Source: Clostridia bacterium
GTDB lineage: Bacteria; Bacillota; Clostridia; Lachnospirales; Cellulosilyticaceae
DNA length: 5,611 nt
NCBI GenBank assembly: GCA_029256345.1
Contig: JAQSYC010000120.1
Coordinates: forward strand, 1 to 5,611
Reading direction: 5' to 3'
How positions within the stretch are numbered: the stretch's first letter is position 1; each line of letters opens with the position of its first letter. The notes beneath the pieces are model-generated. The model ran no database searches, was not told the DNA's origin, and was given only the letters and a program-made list of their open reading frames with translations. The position numbers were made by a program, and so were the translations under genes. Shown piece by piece: positions 1 through 5,183 of the stretch.

Positions 1-295
1 CGCCCAAATAACTTGTACTATCTTCTAAATACAGCCGCTCTAAATCATACCCATTTTTCTTTAGCTTATAAATATCCTCTTCTTCTATGTCAAATTTCTT
101 TTTTAAGCCACTCAATAGACTTTCATCAATATACTCAACATCACTTTCCGAATAAGTATACTCATTAAGACCTTTCAAGACCTCTTGTATATCAAAAACT
201 TCAATACGTTCTTCATTTATAGTATTACTGTCCGTATTGCCGTTATTTGTGACAATATAGGGTTCATAGCTTACTGTCTGTATAGGTTCTATCAT
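1..295 (-). CDS. Unrecognised acidic protein, 3' end off the window
   Basis: An open frame of 97 complete codons plus a partial one runs without a stop from an ATG at 295-293 to the window edge. It begins MIEPIQTVSYEPYIVTNN. A Shine-Dalgarno GAGGTG (306-301) sits 5 nt before the ATG, which supports the start. The visible part has a polar, Asn/Thr/Ser-rich stretch (residues about 13-27) and then a strongly acidic, probably helical segment (about 28-95) with IEVFDIQEVL, SESDVEYIDES and FDIEEEDIYKLKKNGYDL. There is no signal peptide or membrane segment in this part, so it is probably cytoplasmic. I do not recognise the family. A SigD-like promoter lies just upstream (326-353), which hints at a motility or chemotaxis regulon role; that is inference only. 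Confidence is high that it is a gene, low on any function. Confidence 0.82.
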   Translation of the reverse strand, partial: MIEPIQTVSYEPYIVTNNGNTDSNTINEERIEVFDIQEVLKGLNEYTYSESDVEYIDESLLSGLKKKFDIEEEDIYKLKKNGYDLERLYLEDSTSYLG

Positions 296-325
296 GTGAT
301 CACCTCATTTATTCTCTTGATATAT

Positions 326-353
326 TTATCGGCTTACAAGCAGTAAAGCTTTA
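326..353 (-). promoter_or_regulatory. Candidate SigD (sigma-28, flagellar) promoter
   Basis: Read on the minus strand, TAAAGCTT (353-346) is followed by GCCGATAA (333-326). The known sigma-28/SigD consensus is TAAA, about 15 nt, then GCCGATAA or GCCGATAT. The -10 element matches at all eight positions and the -35 core TAAA is intact, with 16 nt between TAAA and GCCG, one more than the usual 15. Transcription would start near 319, giving a short leader of about 24 nt that contains the Shine-Dalgarno site of the partial gene at 295. That ideal geometry argues against a chance match. No convincing sigma-A promoter is visible between 296 and 411. Confidence 0.6.
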
Positions 354-411
354 TTATGTGTTTTATTGTTTTATTTGAGAGGTCTATAAATATGCCATCA
401 AGTTTAGCGCC

Positions 412-453
412 TAAAAGAGCACTACATCCATTTTACGGTGTAGTGCTCTTTTA
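412..453 (-). terminator. Intrinsic terminator of the kinase-to-GH18 operon
   Basis: AAAAGAGCACTACA (413-426) and TGTAGTGCTCTTTT (439-452) are perfect reverse complements, extended by one pair (412/453), enclosing a 12-nt loop. The hairpin begins 18 nt after the TGA stop (474-472) of the GH18 gene. Because the arms end in A4/T4, a short U-tract is present on both strands and the element could act in both directions, but on the minus strand the four Us are part of the stem and are followed by AGG. This makes it a plausible rather than textbook terminator. Confidence 0.75.
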
Positions 454-471
454 ATACTCATATGGCCGGCT

Positions 472-1986
472 TCAATCTAAAGATAATTGCTCTAAAATAT
501 TAAGTCCAATTGTTTGATTACTTTCATCCTCATAATTTGGAATGGTTCCTAATCTCCAAAGAGATATTTTGTCAACACCAAATAGTTTAGCCAGATCTAT
601 TTTAGCTTGTACGCTTTCGGCATTTTCATACCAAATAACATTTTTAATATCTCCATCATAATAAACGGCATAAGGATTGTGATATGTATTTGAATATACG
701 ATTTGTGTCTCTTTATCCTGAAGTCTAGCAAAGATTTTATCATAGGATGGGGTAAATGGCTTTTGATTGATAATCTGGTTACCCTTAACCTGCCACTGTG
801 TACTTGCAAACGAAATTTGAAGCATCACCTTATCTGGATCTATCCCACTATCCTTATCTGTTATTTTTTTCAAAATGTTATAAATGTCATAGATAGGGGT
901 AATCGGGGTAATTGTAAAACCTGTTTTCATTTCCTCCGCTGTTAAAGTTTTTGGGGCATAATCGTGTGCCATCAAAATAACTCTGTCCGCTATACTGCCT
1001 ATGGTTTTATAATCATACCCCTTAAAGTAATCGGTAGGCGGAACCGCTACATTCAGTTTTTTATGAGTTTTATGTAGTTCTGCTTTTAATTCTTTTAGAA
1101 AGAGGTTGAATCCATTTTTTAAGGAAATATCATAAAAATTTTCGAAGTCAATGGTTACCCCTTCAAACAGTGCACCGCCTCCTTGCTCTGAAAGCTCTTG
1201 GCACACCCGCAAAATATCTTGAATAAGTGCAAGTCTTACCTGCTCATTATTAAAAAGATAGGATGCTAACGTTGTTTTTGCTCCTTCTGTCCCTAATTCA
1301 ATGGCATGTTCTTCAAGATAAACCATGAGATAAGCGGGTACTTCACCTTGACTTGTATAACTTAAAGGGATATCAAAACCTTGAGGAATATTAAAAACAT
1401 TCCCCCCACTTGAGGTGGTATTAAGCTTTATCTTTTGAGCTATGGCATCATATTCTACTTGACTCCATCCAAAGCTTACCGCATCTAAATGCTTGATTGC
1501 TTCCAGCTGTCCGCTGGATTGTATGGCATAACTACTATGTATTTCTTCAATAGGCCTGCTAAGCTTATCTATCATGCGCTGTATAATAACTGCCGCTTCA
1601 TTGCCTGCGACGGTCCTCTGCGGTTCACTCATAGAGGCTAAAAGCTGTAAGTCAGTGACAACTCCCATAGCTGAGTTATTGACTCCACTATTAGTCCTGC
1701 TATTTAGCCTATCTGCTATTCCCTCATATTCAAGAGCGTTTACTATCATTAGAGCTGTTTCCTCTCTTGTAATAGGTTCATTGGGCCTTGTAGTAAGCTC
1801 CGGCTTACTTATGGTTTTATCTAAAACCTTTTCAAGCAATCCCCTAAAACTCCCCCTGGTTACAGGTTCATCTAACTTTTGTGAGGCACGCCATGCTGCG
1901 AGCATGCCGTCCCCCATTGGCGCTGCCAGCAGACTTGTCCCTATCAAAAATACTAAGATAAAAAGCATCGTTTGCCTTATTTTCAT
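472..1986 (-). CDS. Exported SLH-domain protein with a GH18 (chitinase-like / YaaH-like) catalytic domain
   Basis: The 504-residue product starts with a signal peptide (MKIRQ, hydrophobic core about 7-22, likely cleavage after SLLAA). Residues about 40-145 resemble degenerate S-layer homology repeats: PVTRGSFRGLLEKVL (41-55), EPITREETALMIVNAL (70-85) and a poorer third near 122-140. Residues about 165-500 form a GH18 TIM barrel. FEGVTIDFENF (274-284) is the strand-4 active-site motif with the presumed acid/base Glu282 and Asp280. MAHDY (339-343) matches the later M-x-(Y/H)-D-Y motif, and KISLWRLG (473-480) the last strand with its conserved Trp. The closest known type is the YaaH-like peptidoglycan/cortex glucosaminidase group, but no LysM domain is seen; SLH repeats take its place. 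The substrate is probably a beta-1,4-linked GlcNAc polymer of the cell or spore wall (inference). It is the last gene of the operon, 8 nt after the preceding stop. The SD AGGGG overlaps that stop, supporting this start. Confidence 0.88.
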   Translation of the reverse strand: MKIRQTMLFILVFLIGTSLLAAPMGDGMLAAWRASQKLDEPVTRGSFRGLLEKVLDKTISKPELTTRPNEPITREETALMIVNALEYEGIADRLNSRTNSGVNNSAMGVVTDLQLLASMSEPQRTVAGNEAAVIIQRMIDKLSRPIEEIHSSYAIQSSGQLEAIKHLDAVSFGWSQVEYDAIAQKIKLNTTSSGGNVFNIPQGFDIPLSYTSQGEVPAYLMVYLEEHAIELGTEGAKTTLASYLFNNEQVRLALIQDILRVCQELSEQGGGALFEGVTIDFENFYDISLKNGFNLFLKELKAELHKTHKKLNVAVPPTDYFKGYDYKTIGSIADRVILMAHDYAPKTLTAEEMKTGFTITPITPIYDIYNILKKITDKDSGIDPDKVMLQISFASTQWQVKGNQIINQKPFTPSYDKIFARLQDKETQIVYSNTYHNPYAVYYDGDIKNVIWYENAESVQAKIDLAKLFGVDKISLWRLGTIPNYEDESNQTIGLNILEQLSLD

Positions 1987-1994
1987 CTTATCCC

Positions 1995-2627
1995 CTACTT
2001 TCTTTTTTGTACATTAAACTTGATTGTGAACCTGCCTTCATGTTCTACAATTCTCATGTGAAATGCTTTATTAATACCCTCTAGGCTTTTAACTTGATTA
2101 ATGTATTTAAGATGACCTTTTTGAATAAGCTTTTCTATCATTGGGAGGATATCCTTTTTCTCATCGGGGCTTAACTTATCTTTTAGGCACCATGCATTAA
2201 TATACTTTAATGTATGAAGAATCTGATCATCATTTATTTTACTAAGATCCATAAGCACCCACGTATACTCTTTATACCTTTTATTTTTAGGGTAAGCTTC
2301 TGTAAAAAACTTCAAAAAGTGATTTTGAAATACCTTTTCATTTTTACTTCTAAACTTGCCTAATTTAGCCATGAGTTCTTTCTTTAACTGCAAAATAGTA
2401 TTGGCTTTGATCAAATCACTCATTTGAGAAATACTGCTTTCTATATGGGTAAACACCGTTTCAAGTTGTTCACCGGTCAGTTGCTCCTTGCTTAACAGTT
2501 TAATAACATCTATATATTCTAGGATGTGCTTTTTACAATTCAGGGGTTTACCGTAAGCTTCCTGCCATATAGCCTCAGCAGTCTTATCTGTAAACCTTGC
2601 GGATATTTGTGTTGTATTATTTTCCAT
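1995..2627 (-). CDS. Hypothetical protein, 210 aa, helical and soluble
   Basis: The product begins MENNTTQISARFTDKTAEAIWQ, has no signal peptide or membrane segment and looks almost wholly alpha-helical. It is Lys-rich, with only two Cys (about 31 and 147). Aromatic and basic residues cluster in the middle (FFTEAYPKNKRYKEYTWVLM, about 107-126), and the C-terminus is basic and probably beta-structured (HMRIVEHEGRFTIKFNVQKRK region). I do not recognise a named family. It is the third gene of the four-gene operon: SD AAGGGA overlaps the upstream TAA (2642-2640) and lies 8 nt before the ATG, and its own TAG (1997-1995) touches the SD of the GH18 gene. Coupling on both sides suggests matched production with its neighbours. 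Confidence is high as a gene, none on function. Confidence 0.85.
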   Translation of the reverse strand: MENNTTQISARFTDKTAEAIWQEAYGKPLNCKKHILEYIDVIKLLSKEQLTGEQLETVFTHIESSISQMSDLIKANTILQLKKELMAKLGKFRSKNEKVFQNHFLKFFTEAYPKNKRYKEYTWVLMDLSKINDDQILHTLKYINAWCLKDKLSPDEKKDILPMIEKLIQKGHLKYINQVKSLEGINKAFHMRIVEHEGRFTIKFNVQKRK

Positions 2628-2639
2628 TTTTATAATCCC

Positions 2640-3095
2640 TTATGCCTTCTCTTCATTTAATTTAATAAGTTTGAGATTTGCTAACCCATTTTCTTCAAAT
2701 TCCTCTTCATACTTTTCTTCTAACTGCATTTGCATCTCACTTAGTTTTTGCTTCGTTATAGTCTGATCTATATCCCCCGCATAGTTAAGGGCATCTCTTC
2801 TTGCCAGCCTCATAACCAGCTCCTCCCAAAATACATGGGTATCATACGCATCGATATACTCATCAATACCTTCTTCCTCGTATTCAGCAGTGGGCATGTA
2901 TTCCTGAAATTCTTCGCTGTATGCCACGATACCCTCCAGTTCAAAGTCTTTAGCCATAGCAAATACCTGCTGTTCCATCTGGGCATACTCCTGCACTCTC
3001 TCTTCTTTGCTTCTCATGCCATTTACAAGGATATTCCCTGCATAAATTAACTCTAAAAGCGTTTTAAATTCTTCCTTTGTTCCTGTTATATTCAT
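2640..3095 (-). CDS. Acidic conserved-hypothetical-type protein, ~151 aa
   Basis: The frame has two possible ATGs, at 3107 and 3095. I chose 3095 (MNITGTKEEFKTLLELIYAG), because a perfect GGAGG (3105-3101) lies 5 nt before it, while 3107 has no good SD and would place that GGAGG inside the gene. The product is very acidic, lacks signal peptide and membrane helices and contains no Cys. Counted from the chosen start, notable parts are the N-terminal helix (6-20), FAMAKDFELEGIV (45-57), an acidic block near YMPTAEYEEEGIDEYIDAYD (66-85), FWEELVMRLARRDAL (89-103) and a Glu-rich C-terminal helix. The FW-(D/E)-EL-x(3)-RLxxRD pattern is, from memory, seen in small conserved hypothetical proteins of Firmicutes; no function is known to me. 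It follows the kinase-like gene by 15 nt. Confidence 0.87.
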   Translation of the reverse strand: MNITGTKEEFKTLLELIYAGNILVNGMRSKEERVQEYAQMEQQVFAMAKDFELEGIVAYSEEFQEYMPTAEYEEEGIDEYIDAYDTHVFWEELVMRLARRDALNYAGDIDQTITKQKLSEMQMQLEEKYEEEFEENGLANLKLIKLNEEKA

Positions 3096-3100
3096 ATGTT

Positions 3101-3105
3101 CCTCC
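3101..3105 (-). promoter_or_regulatory. Shine-Dalgarno GGAGG that fixes the start of the acidic protein
   Basis: GGAGG (3105-3101) is 5 nt upstream of the ATG at 3095-3093. It overlaps the alternative upstream ATG at 3107-3105, sharing its G. The sequence before that upstream ATG (AAAGAATAATAG) has no purine-rich SD of comparable quality. This makes 3095 the likely start and removes four residues (MEEH) from the longest possible frame. Confidence 0.75.
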
Positions 3106-3110
3106 ATCTA

Positions 3111-3707
3111 TTATTCTTTAAGCCATTCCTTAATATACTCTATCACTATTTTCTCTGCTTTATCCAGACCAACATTGCTGGTATCAATACAAAGATCATA
3201 CTGTGTGGCATCTCTCCATTTTTCTCCTGTGTGCAAATAGTGATAATTGGCTCTTTCAGAGTCATTATTATTCACTGCTTTTTGGGCCTTTTTTTCGTTA
3301 AGTGCATAAAGTTCTTGTACACGTTTTGTACGCCACTCAGTATCTGCATATAAAAAGATATTAAGCACCTTAGGGTGTCTGCTTAAAATAAATCCTGCAC
3401 ATCTACCCACAATCACACAGCTATGCTCCCTAGCTACTTTTTGCATCATTGTTACAAATTTTTCGTGTAGCCTATCTTCTGCTAACAAATTATAACTAGG
3501 AGGTACATAGGGCCAAGTATAGGAACAGTTGGCAATAAAACTCATCCAAAAAGTTTCTTGGTCTTCCATTTCTTCTGCTGAACGCAGCAATATATCTCTG
3601 TCTAAATATCTAATGCTTAAAGCTTCTGCAATTTTTTGTCCTAAATATGCTCCTCCGCTGCCTAGCTGCCTGCTTATGGTAATGACGTAGGATTGTTTTT
3701 CTGCCAT
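3111..3707 (-). CDS. Cytidylate kinase-like P-loop protein
   Basis: The 198-residue product fits the cytidylate kinase-like family, NMP-kinase-fold proteins distinct from housekeeping Cmk. ITISRQLGSGGAYLGQKIAE (9-28) is the family's phosphate-binding start, with GSGGAYLG in place of the common GSGGREIG. YLDRDIL (34-40) is the following strand with its Asp-Arg. CVIVGRCAGFIL (97-108) matches the conserved VGRxAxxIL segment, IFLYADTEWRTKRV (117-130) the next strand and arginine helix, NNDSERANYHY (147-157) the LID-like region with Asp149 and Arg152, and YDLCIDTSNVGLDKA (170-184) the characteristic YDLxIDTS ending. No signal peptide, so cytoplasmic. The true substrate of this family is generally not established, so nucleotide or another small-molecule phosphorylation are both possible. 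It is the first gene of the operon; the start has a strong SD AGGAGGGG (3721-3714) 6 nt before the ATG. Confidence 0.9.
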   Translation of the reverse strand: MAEKQSYVITISRQLGSGGAYLGQKIAEALSIRYLDRDILLRSAEEMEDQETFWMSFIANCSYTWPYVPPSYNLLAEDRLHEKFVTMMQKVAREHSCVIVGRCAGFILSRHPKVLNIFLYADTEWRTKRVQELYALNEKKAQKAVNNNDSERANYHYLHTGEKWRDATQYDLCIDTSNVGLDKAEKIVIEYIKEWLKE

Positions 3708-3723
3708 GGTAAACCCCTCCTAT

Positions 3724-3744
3724 TTAAGTTTTAGCAGCTTTCAT
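3724..3744 (-). other. Possible six-codon upstream ORF in the operon leader
   Basis: In the roughly 76-nt leader of the kinase-like operon an ATG at 3744-3742 begins MKAAKT and ends in TAA at 3726-3724, 2 nt before the SD of the kinase-like gene. AAGGA (3758-3754) lies 9 nt before it and could serve as a ribosome site. A ribosome ending here could re-initiate on, or occlude, the downstream SD. Such short frames are common by chance in AT-rich leaders, and no regulatory codon run or attenuator hairpin is visible. Confidence 0.2.
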
Positions 3745-3789
3745 TTTATTGCATCCTTATCTTTTATCTTATGAACTCTGCTTACTTTT

Positions 3790-3818
3790 ATTATACCCTC
3801 AATCCTTGTATTTAGAAA
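3790..3818 (-). promoter_or_regulatory. Sigma-A-like promoter of the kinase-to-GH18 operon
   Basis: On the minus strand TATAAT (3795-3790) is a perfect -10 element, preceded by exactly 17 nt and TTTCTA (3818-3813), a weak -35 (three of six to TTGACA). Transcription would begin near 3783, leaving a leader of about 76 nt to the kinase-like ATG. It lies between the terminator of the Cys-rich gene and the first operon gene, where a promoter is needed. Confidence 0.55.
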
Positions 3819-3862
3819 GGCTATTTGTTATTGATTCCTCTGTATTGCTCTATTTAAAAGGA

Positions 3863-3892
3863 TTAGAGTCCTTTATTAATCAAGGACTCTAA
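3863..3892 (-). terminator. Intrinsic terminator of the acidic/Cys-rich gene
   Basis: TTAGAGTCCTT (3863-3873) and AAGGACTCTAA (3882-3892) form a perfect 11-bp stem with an 8-nt loop. Reading the minus strand, the hairpin starts 7 nt after the TAG stop (3902-3900) and is followed by TCCTTTTAAATA, a modest U-rich tail. It separates the Cys-rich gene from the kinase-like operon downstream. Confidence 0.75.
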
Positions 3893-3899
3893 GATAGGA

Positions 3900-4532
3900 C
3901 TATCCGCGGTGGCATCCTTTACGTGATTTGCAATAACACTTACAATTATGTTTTATTGCACAACGTTTTGCCCAAACAAAATATTTTGAAGCATCTTCAA
4001 GAAATTCACCTGCGTCTATTAATTTAGGTTCAGCTGCCTCTAACGCATCTTTTAAAGCATAAATAGCTAATTCTACTTTGCACCAAGCTTTCGCTTTGAG
4101 CTGGTCACATTCCCTGCATTCACATGGGTATTGTGGTTTTGGTCTTGGCTTTTTACATCCGCAGCCGCAGCCGCAGCCACATCTGCGTTTGCGTTTGCGA
4201 CCGCCGCAGCCACAATCACTTTTTCGACTTTGTTGTTTTTTCCTACCATAATAAGATGGCTCGTCGTCGTCCTCATCCTCGTCGTCTTCCTCATCTTCAT
4301 CATCATAGTCACTATCTTCTTCAAATTCATCTTCGTCATCCATTTCATCTTCGTCTTCATAGTCGTCATCTTCATTTTCATTTATCTGACTATATGAATT
4401 TCCCTGTTTAAAATGTTCAAATTCGCCGACAAACTGTTTTAAGGTAGTAAAAGCTGACATTGCATCCTGTACAAGTTTCTCTGGTCCCTGCGTAGTAACT
4501 GCTTCACTTTCTTGATACTTATTATTTGGCAT
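3900..4532 (-). CDS. Protein with a poly-Asp/Glu block and a Cys/Gly- and Lys/Arg-rich half
   Basis: The 210-residue product has no recognised family but a clear architecture. Residues 1-50 are a mixed helical N-terminus (KLVQDAMSAFTTLKQFVGEF, 19-38). Residues 52-91 are almost all acidic: 34 of 40 are Asp or Glu, broken by Tyr, Phe, Met, Ser and Asn. Residues 92-140 are basic and Cys/Gly-rich (DCGCGGRKRKRRC, then CGCGCGCGC at 118-126 and CECREC at 137-142). Residues 145-185 form an Ala/Leu/Glu helix pair, and the end is again Cys/Lys-rich (CKCYCKSRKGC, 197-207). There are 16 Cys in all and no signal peptide. SD AGGGA lies 8 nt before the ATG. Paired Cys suggest metal binding or disulfide/coat cross-linking, and the acidic block could bind cations or the basic half (inference). 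A spore-coat-like protein is one alternative. Three frames on this DNA stay open because of its simple sequence, but only this one has an SD and terminator. Confidence 0.82.
   Translation of the reverse strand: MPNNKYQESEAVTTQGPEKLVQDAMSAFTTLKQFVGEFEHFKQGNSYSQINENEDDDYEDEDEMDDEDEFEEDSDYDDEDEEDDEDEDDDEPSYYGRKKQQSRKSDCGCGGRKRKRRCGCGCGCGCKKPRPKPQYPCECRECDQLKAKAWCKVELAIYALKDALEAAEPKLIDAGEFLEDASKYFVWAKRCAIKHNCKCYCKSRKGCHRG
4159..4176. repeat. Three tandem copies of the hexamer CCGCAG
   Basis: CCGCAG occurs three times in a row inside the Cys-rich gene, and on the minus strand encodes the Cys-Gly alternation (GGC TGC). Just to its right a second short repeat, TGCGTT/TGCGTT/TGCGAC at about 4184-4201, encodes RKRKR. 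Both are GC-rich islands in AT-rich DNA and are unit-length multiples of three, so copy-number change would alter the Cys-Gly or Arg-Lys run without a frameshift. Confidence 0.7.
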
Positions 4533-4552
4533 ACTACATATCCCTCTCTCTT

Positions 4553-4592
4553 TGAATATATTAGAACTTAATGTCCTTCTACAATATATTCA
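4553..4592. repeat. 10-bp inverted repeat upstream of the acidic/Cys-rich gene
   Basis: TGAATATATT (4553-4562) and AATATATTCA (4583-4592) are perfect reverse complements with 20 nt between them, two helical turns centre to centre being roughly 30 nt. The element covers the likely promoter of the minus-strand gene. It could be a regulator site, but its AT-only core makes chance occurrence quite possible. Confidence 0.3.
4555..4584 (-). promoter_or_regulatory. Candidate promoter of the acidic/Cys-rich gene
   Basis: On the minus strand TTGTAG (4584-4579), 18 nt, then TATATT (4560-4555) is an acceptable sigma-A match, with a start near 4548 and a short leader. A competing reading is GAATA (4591-4587), 18 nt, then AGTTCTA (4568-4562), which resembles the sporulation sigma-G pattern at the -35 and spacing but has two mismatches in the -10. 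Sequence alone does not separate these. Confidence 0.35.
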
Positions 4593-4695
4593 TTAAAAAC
4601 AACTCTGTTACATTTTTTGTCGAATTTTATCTTTTTTTCTATCTTTGGTGGTTTACTTGGACAATGCCTCATTTTCTTCAATTTATAAGAGATTA

Positions 4696-4707
4696 AAGTA
4701 TATACTT
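4696..4707. promoter_or_regulatory. 12-bp perfect palindrome, possible operator
   Basis: AAGTATATACTT (4696-4707) is a perfect palindrome located where the -35 box of the plus-strand promoter should be (the TATAAT at 4723-4728 has no recognisable -35 at 16-18 nt). A dimeric regulator binding here would either replace or block the -35 contact. The core is AT-rich, so chance is not excluded. Confidence 0.35.
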
Positions 4708-4729
4708 CACCTTTATTTTGAGTATAATA
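4698..4729 (+). promoter_or_regulatory. Candidate promoter of the polycysteine-TPR / DUF5685 operon
   Basis: TATAAT (4723-4728) is a perfect -10 sequence 25 nt before the ATG at 4754, which would give a leader of about 20 nt that contains the SD. No sigma-A -35 fits. Read differently, GTATA (4698-4702), 17 nt, GAGTATAATA (4720-4729) resembles the forespore sigma-F pattern GYATA, about 16 nt, GGNNANANTR, with one mismatch and one extra spacer base. So a weak or activator-dependent sigma-A promoter and a sporulation promoter are both possible. Confidence 0.4.
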
Positions 4730-4753
4730 GGAGTATAAAGGAGTGATTTTGTT

Positions 4754-5173
4754 ATGATTTCAAGTCAATCAACTACTACAAATCTTTATGAAGAAATTAA
4801 ACGACTCATAAAAGAAGAAAAATATAATCTTGCAGAAATAAAACTTAACAGTGTTGCACCAAAAACTTCAGAATGGCATTTTTTATATAGCTTTGTCCTG
4901 ATAAGTAAAGCGTGGTTTGATTCTGCTAAAAAACATCTTGAAACAGCTATGACTCTGGCTCCCGATAACCTTCGTTACAAAGAAGCTTTTGCTTCTCTTA
5001 TGGCCCGCTATAATCGCTATAGTGATGACTATTATAGAAGACCCTATGCAAGACGCCGTAACGGCTGCTGTTGTTGCTGCTGTGATGGCTGCTGTGAGTT
5101 TAGCTGCTGTGATCTCATCTGCCTTGACAGCTGCTGCGAATGTATGGGAGGAGATCTTATTGAATGTATCTAA
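4754..5173 (+). CDS. Small TPR-like protein with a polycysteine C-terminal tail (DnaJ domain absent)
   Basis: The 139-residue product begins MISSQSTTTNLYEEIKRLIK. Residues 10-85 form helix pairs of the tetratricopeptide type: YNLAEIKLNSV (24-34), EWHFLYSFVLISKAWFDSAK (40-59), then HLETAMTLAPDNLRY (61-75), where the A-x3-PDN ending is typical of TPR units. A Tyr/Arg-rich linker (86-102, YSDDYYRRPYARRR) follows. The tail (105-139) has 15 Cys in 35 residues, starting with six in a row and ending CCECMGGDLIECI. From memory, Clostridia proteins with this TPR segment and CCECMGGDL-type tail usually carry an N-terminal DnaJ domain and sit beside DUF5685 genes; here the J-domain HPD region is missing and only ten residues precede the TPR. 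Metal binding, disulfide exchange or scaffold roles are possible. SD AAAGGAG (4737-4743) is 10 nt before the ATG. The DUF5685-type gene follows after 25 nt. Confidence 0.88.
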   Translation: MISSQSTTTNLYEEIKRLIKEEKYNLAEIKLNSVAPKTSEWHFLYSFVLISKAWFDSAKKHLETAMTLAPDNLRYKEAFASLMARYNRYSDDYYRRPYARRRNGCCCCCCDGCCEFSCCDLICLDSCCECMGGDLIECI

Positions 5174-5183
5174 CTCTCTGTGT

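Noticed and set aside
296..303. GTGATCAC palindrome next to the first start codon, considered as an operator
   Set aside because: Only 8 bp and explained by the overlap of the Shine-Dalgarno GAGGTG with the following bases.
597..945. Short frames overlapping the GH18 domain (minus 597-809, plus 703-945)
   Set aside because: Out-of-frame or antisense shadows of the conserved GH18 coding sequence.
1574..2017. Plus-strand open frame of 147 codons opposite the GH18 gene
   Set aside because: Antisense to the signal peptide and SLH region of a well-supported gene, with no SD and no family resemblance.
2748..3353. Plus-strand frames at 2748-3050 and 3096-3353, hydrophobic and phenylalanine-rich
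   Set aside because: Antisense of Glu/Lys-rich coding sequence naturally reads as Phe/Leu/Ser, so the apparent membrane character is an artefact; no SD sites.
4073..4411. Three additional open frames over the acidic/Cys-rich gene, one on the minus strand (4073-4381) and two on the plus strand (4124-4411, 4131-4397)
   Set aside because: They are by-products of low-complexity DNA (GAT/GAA and TGC/GGC repeats) read in other frames: they give KM/TM, Arg/His or Val/Ile/Phe simple runs, lack good SD sites and are not bounded by terminators.
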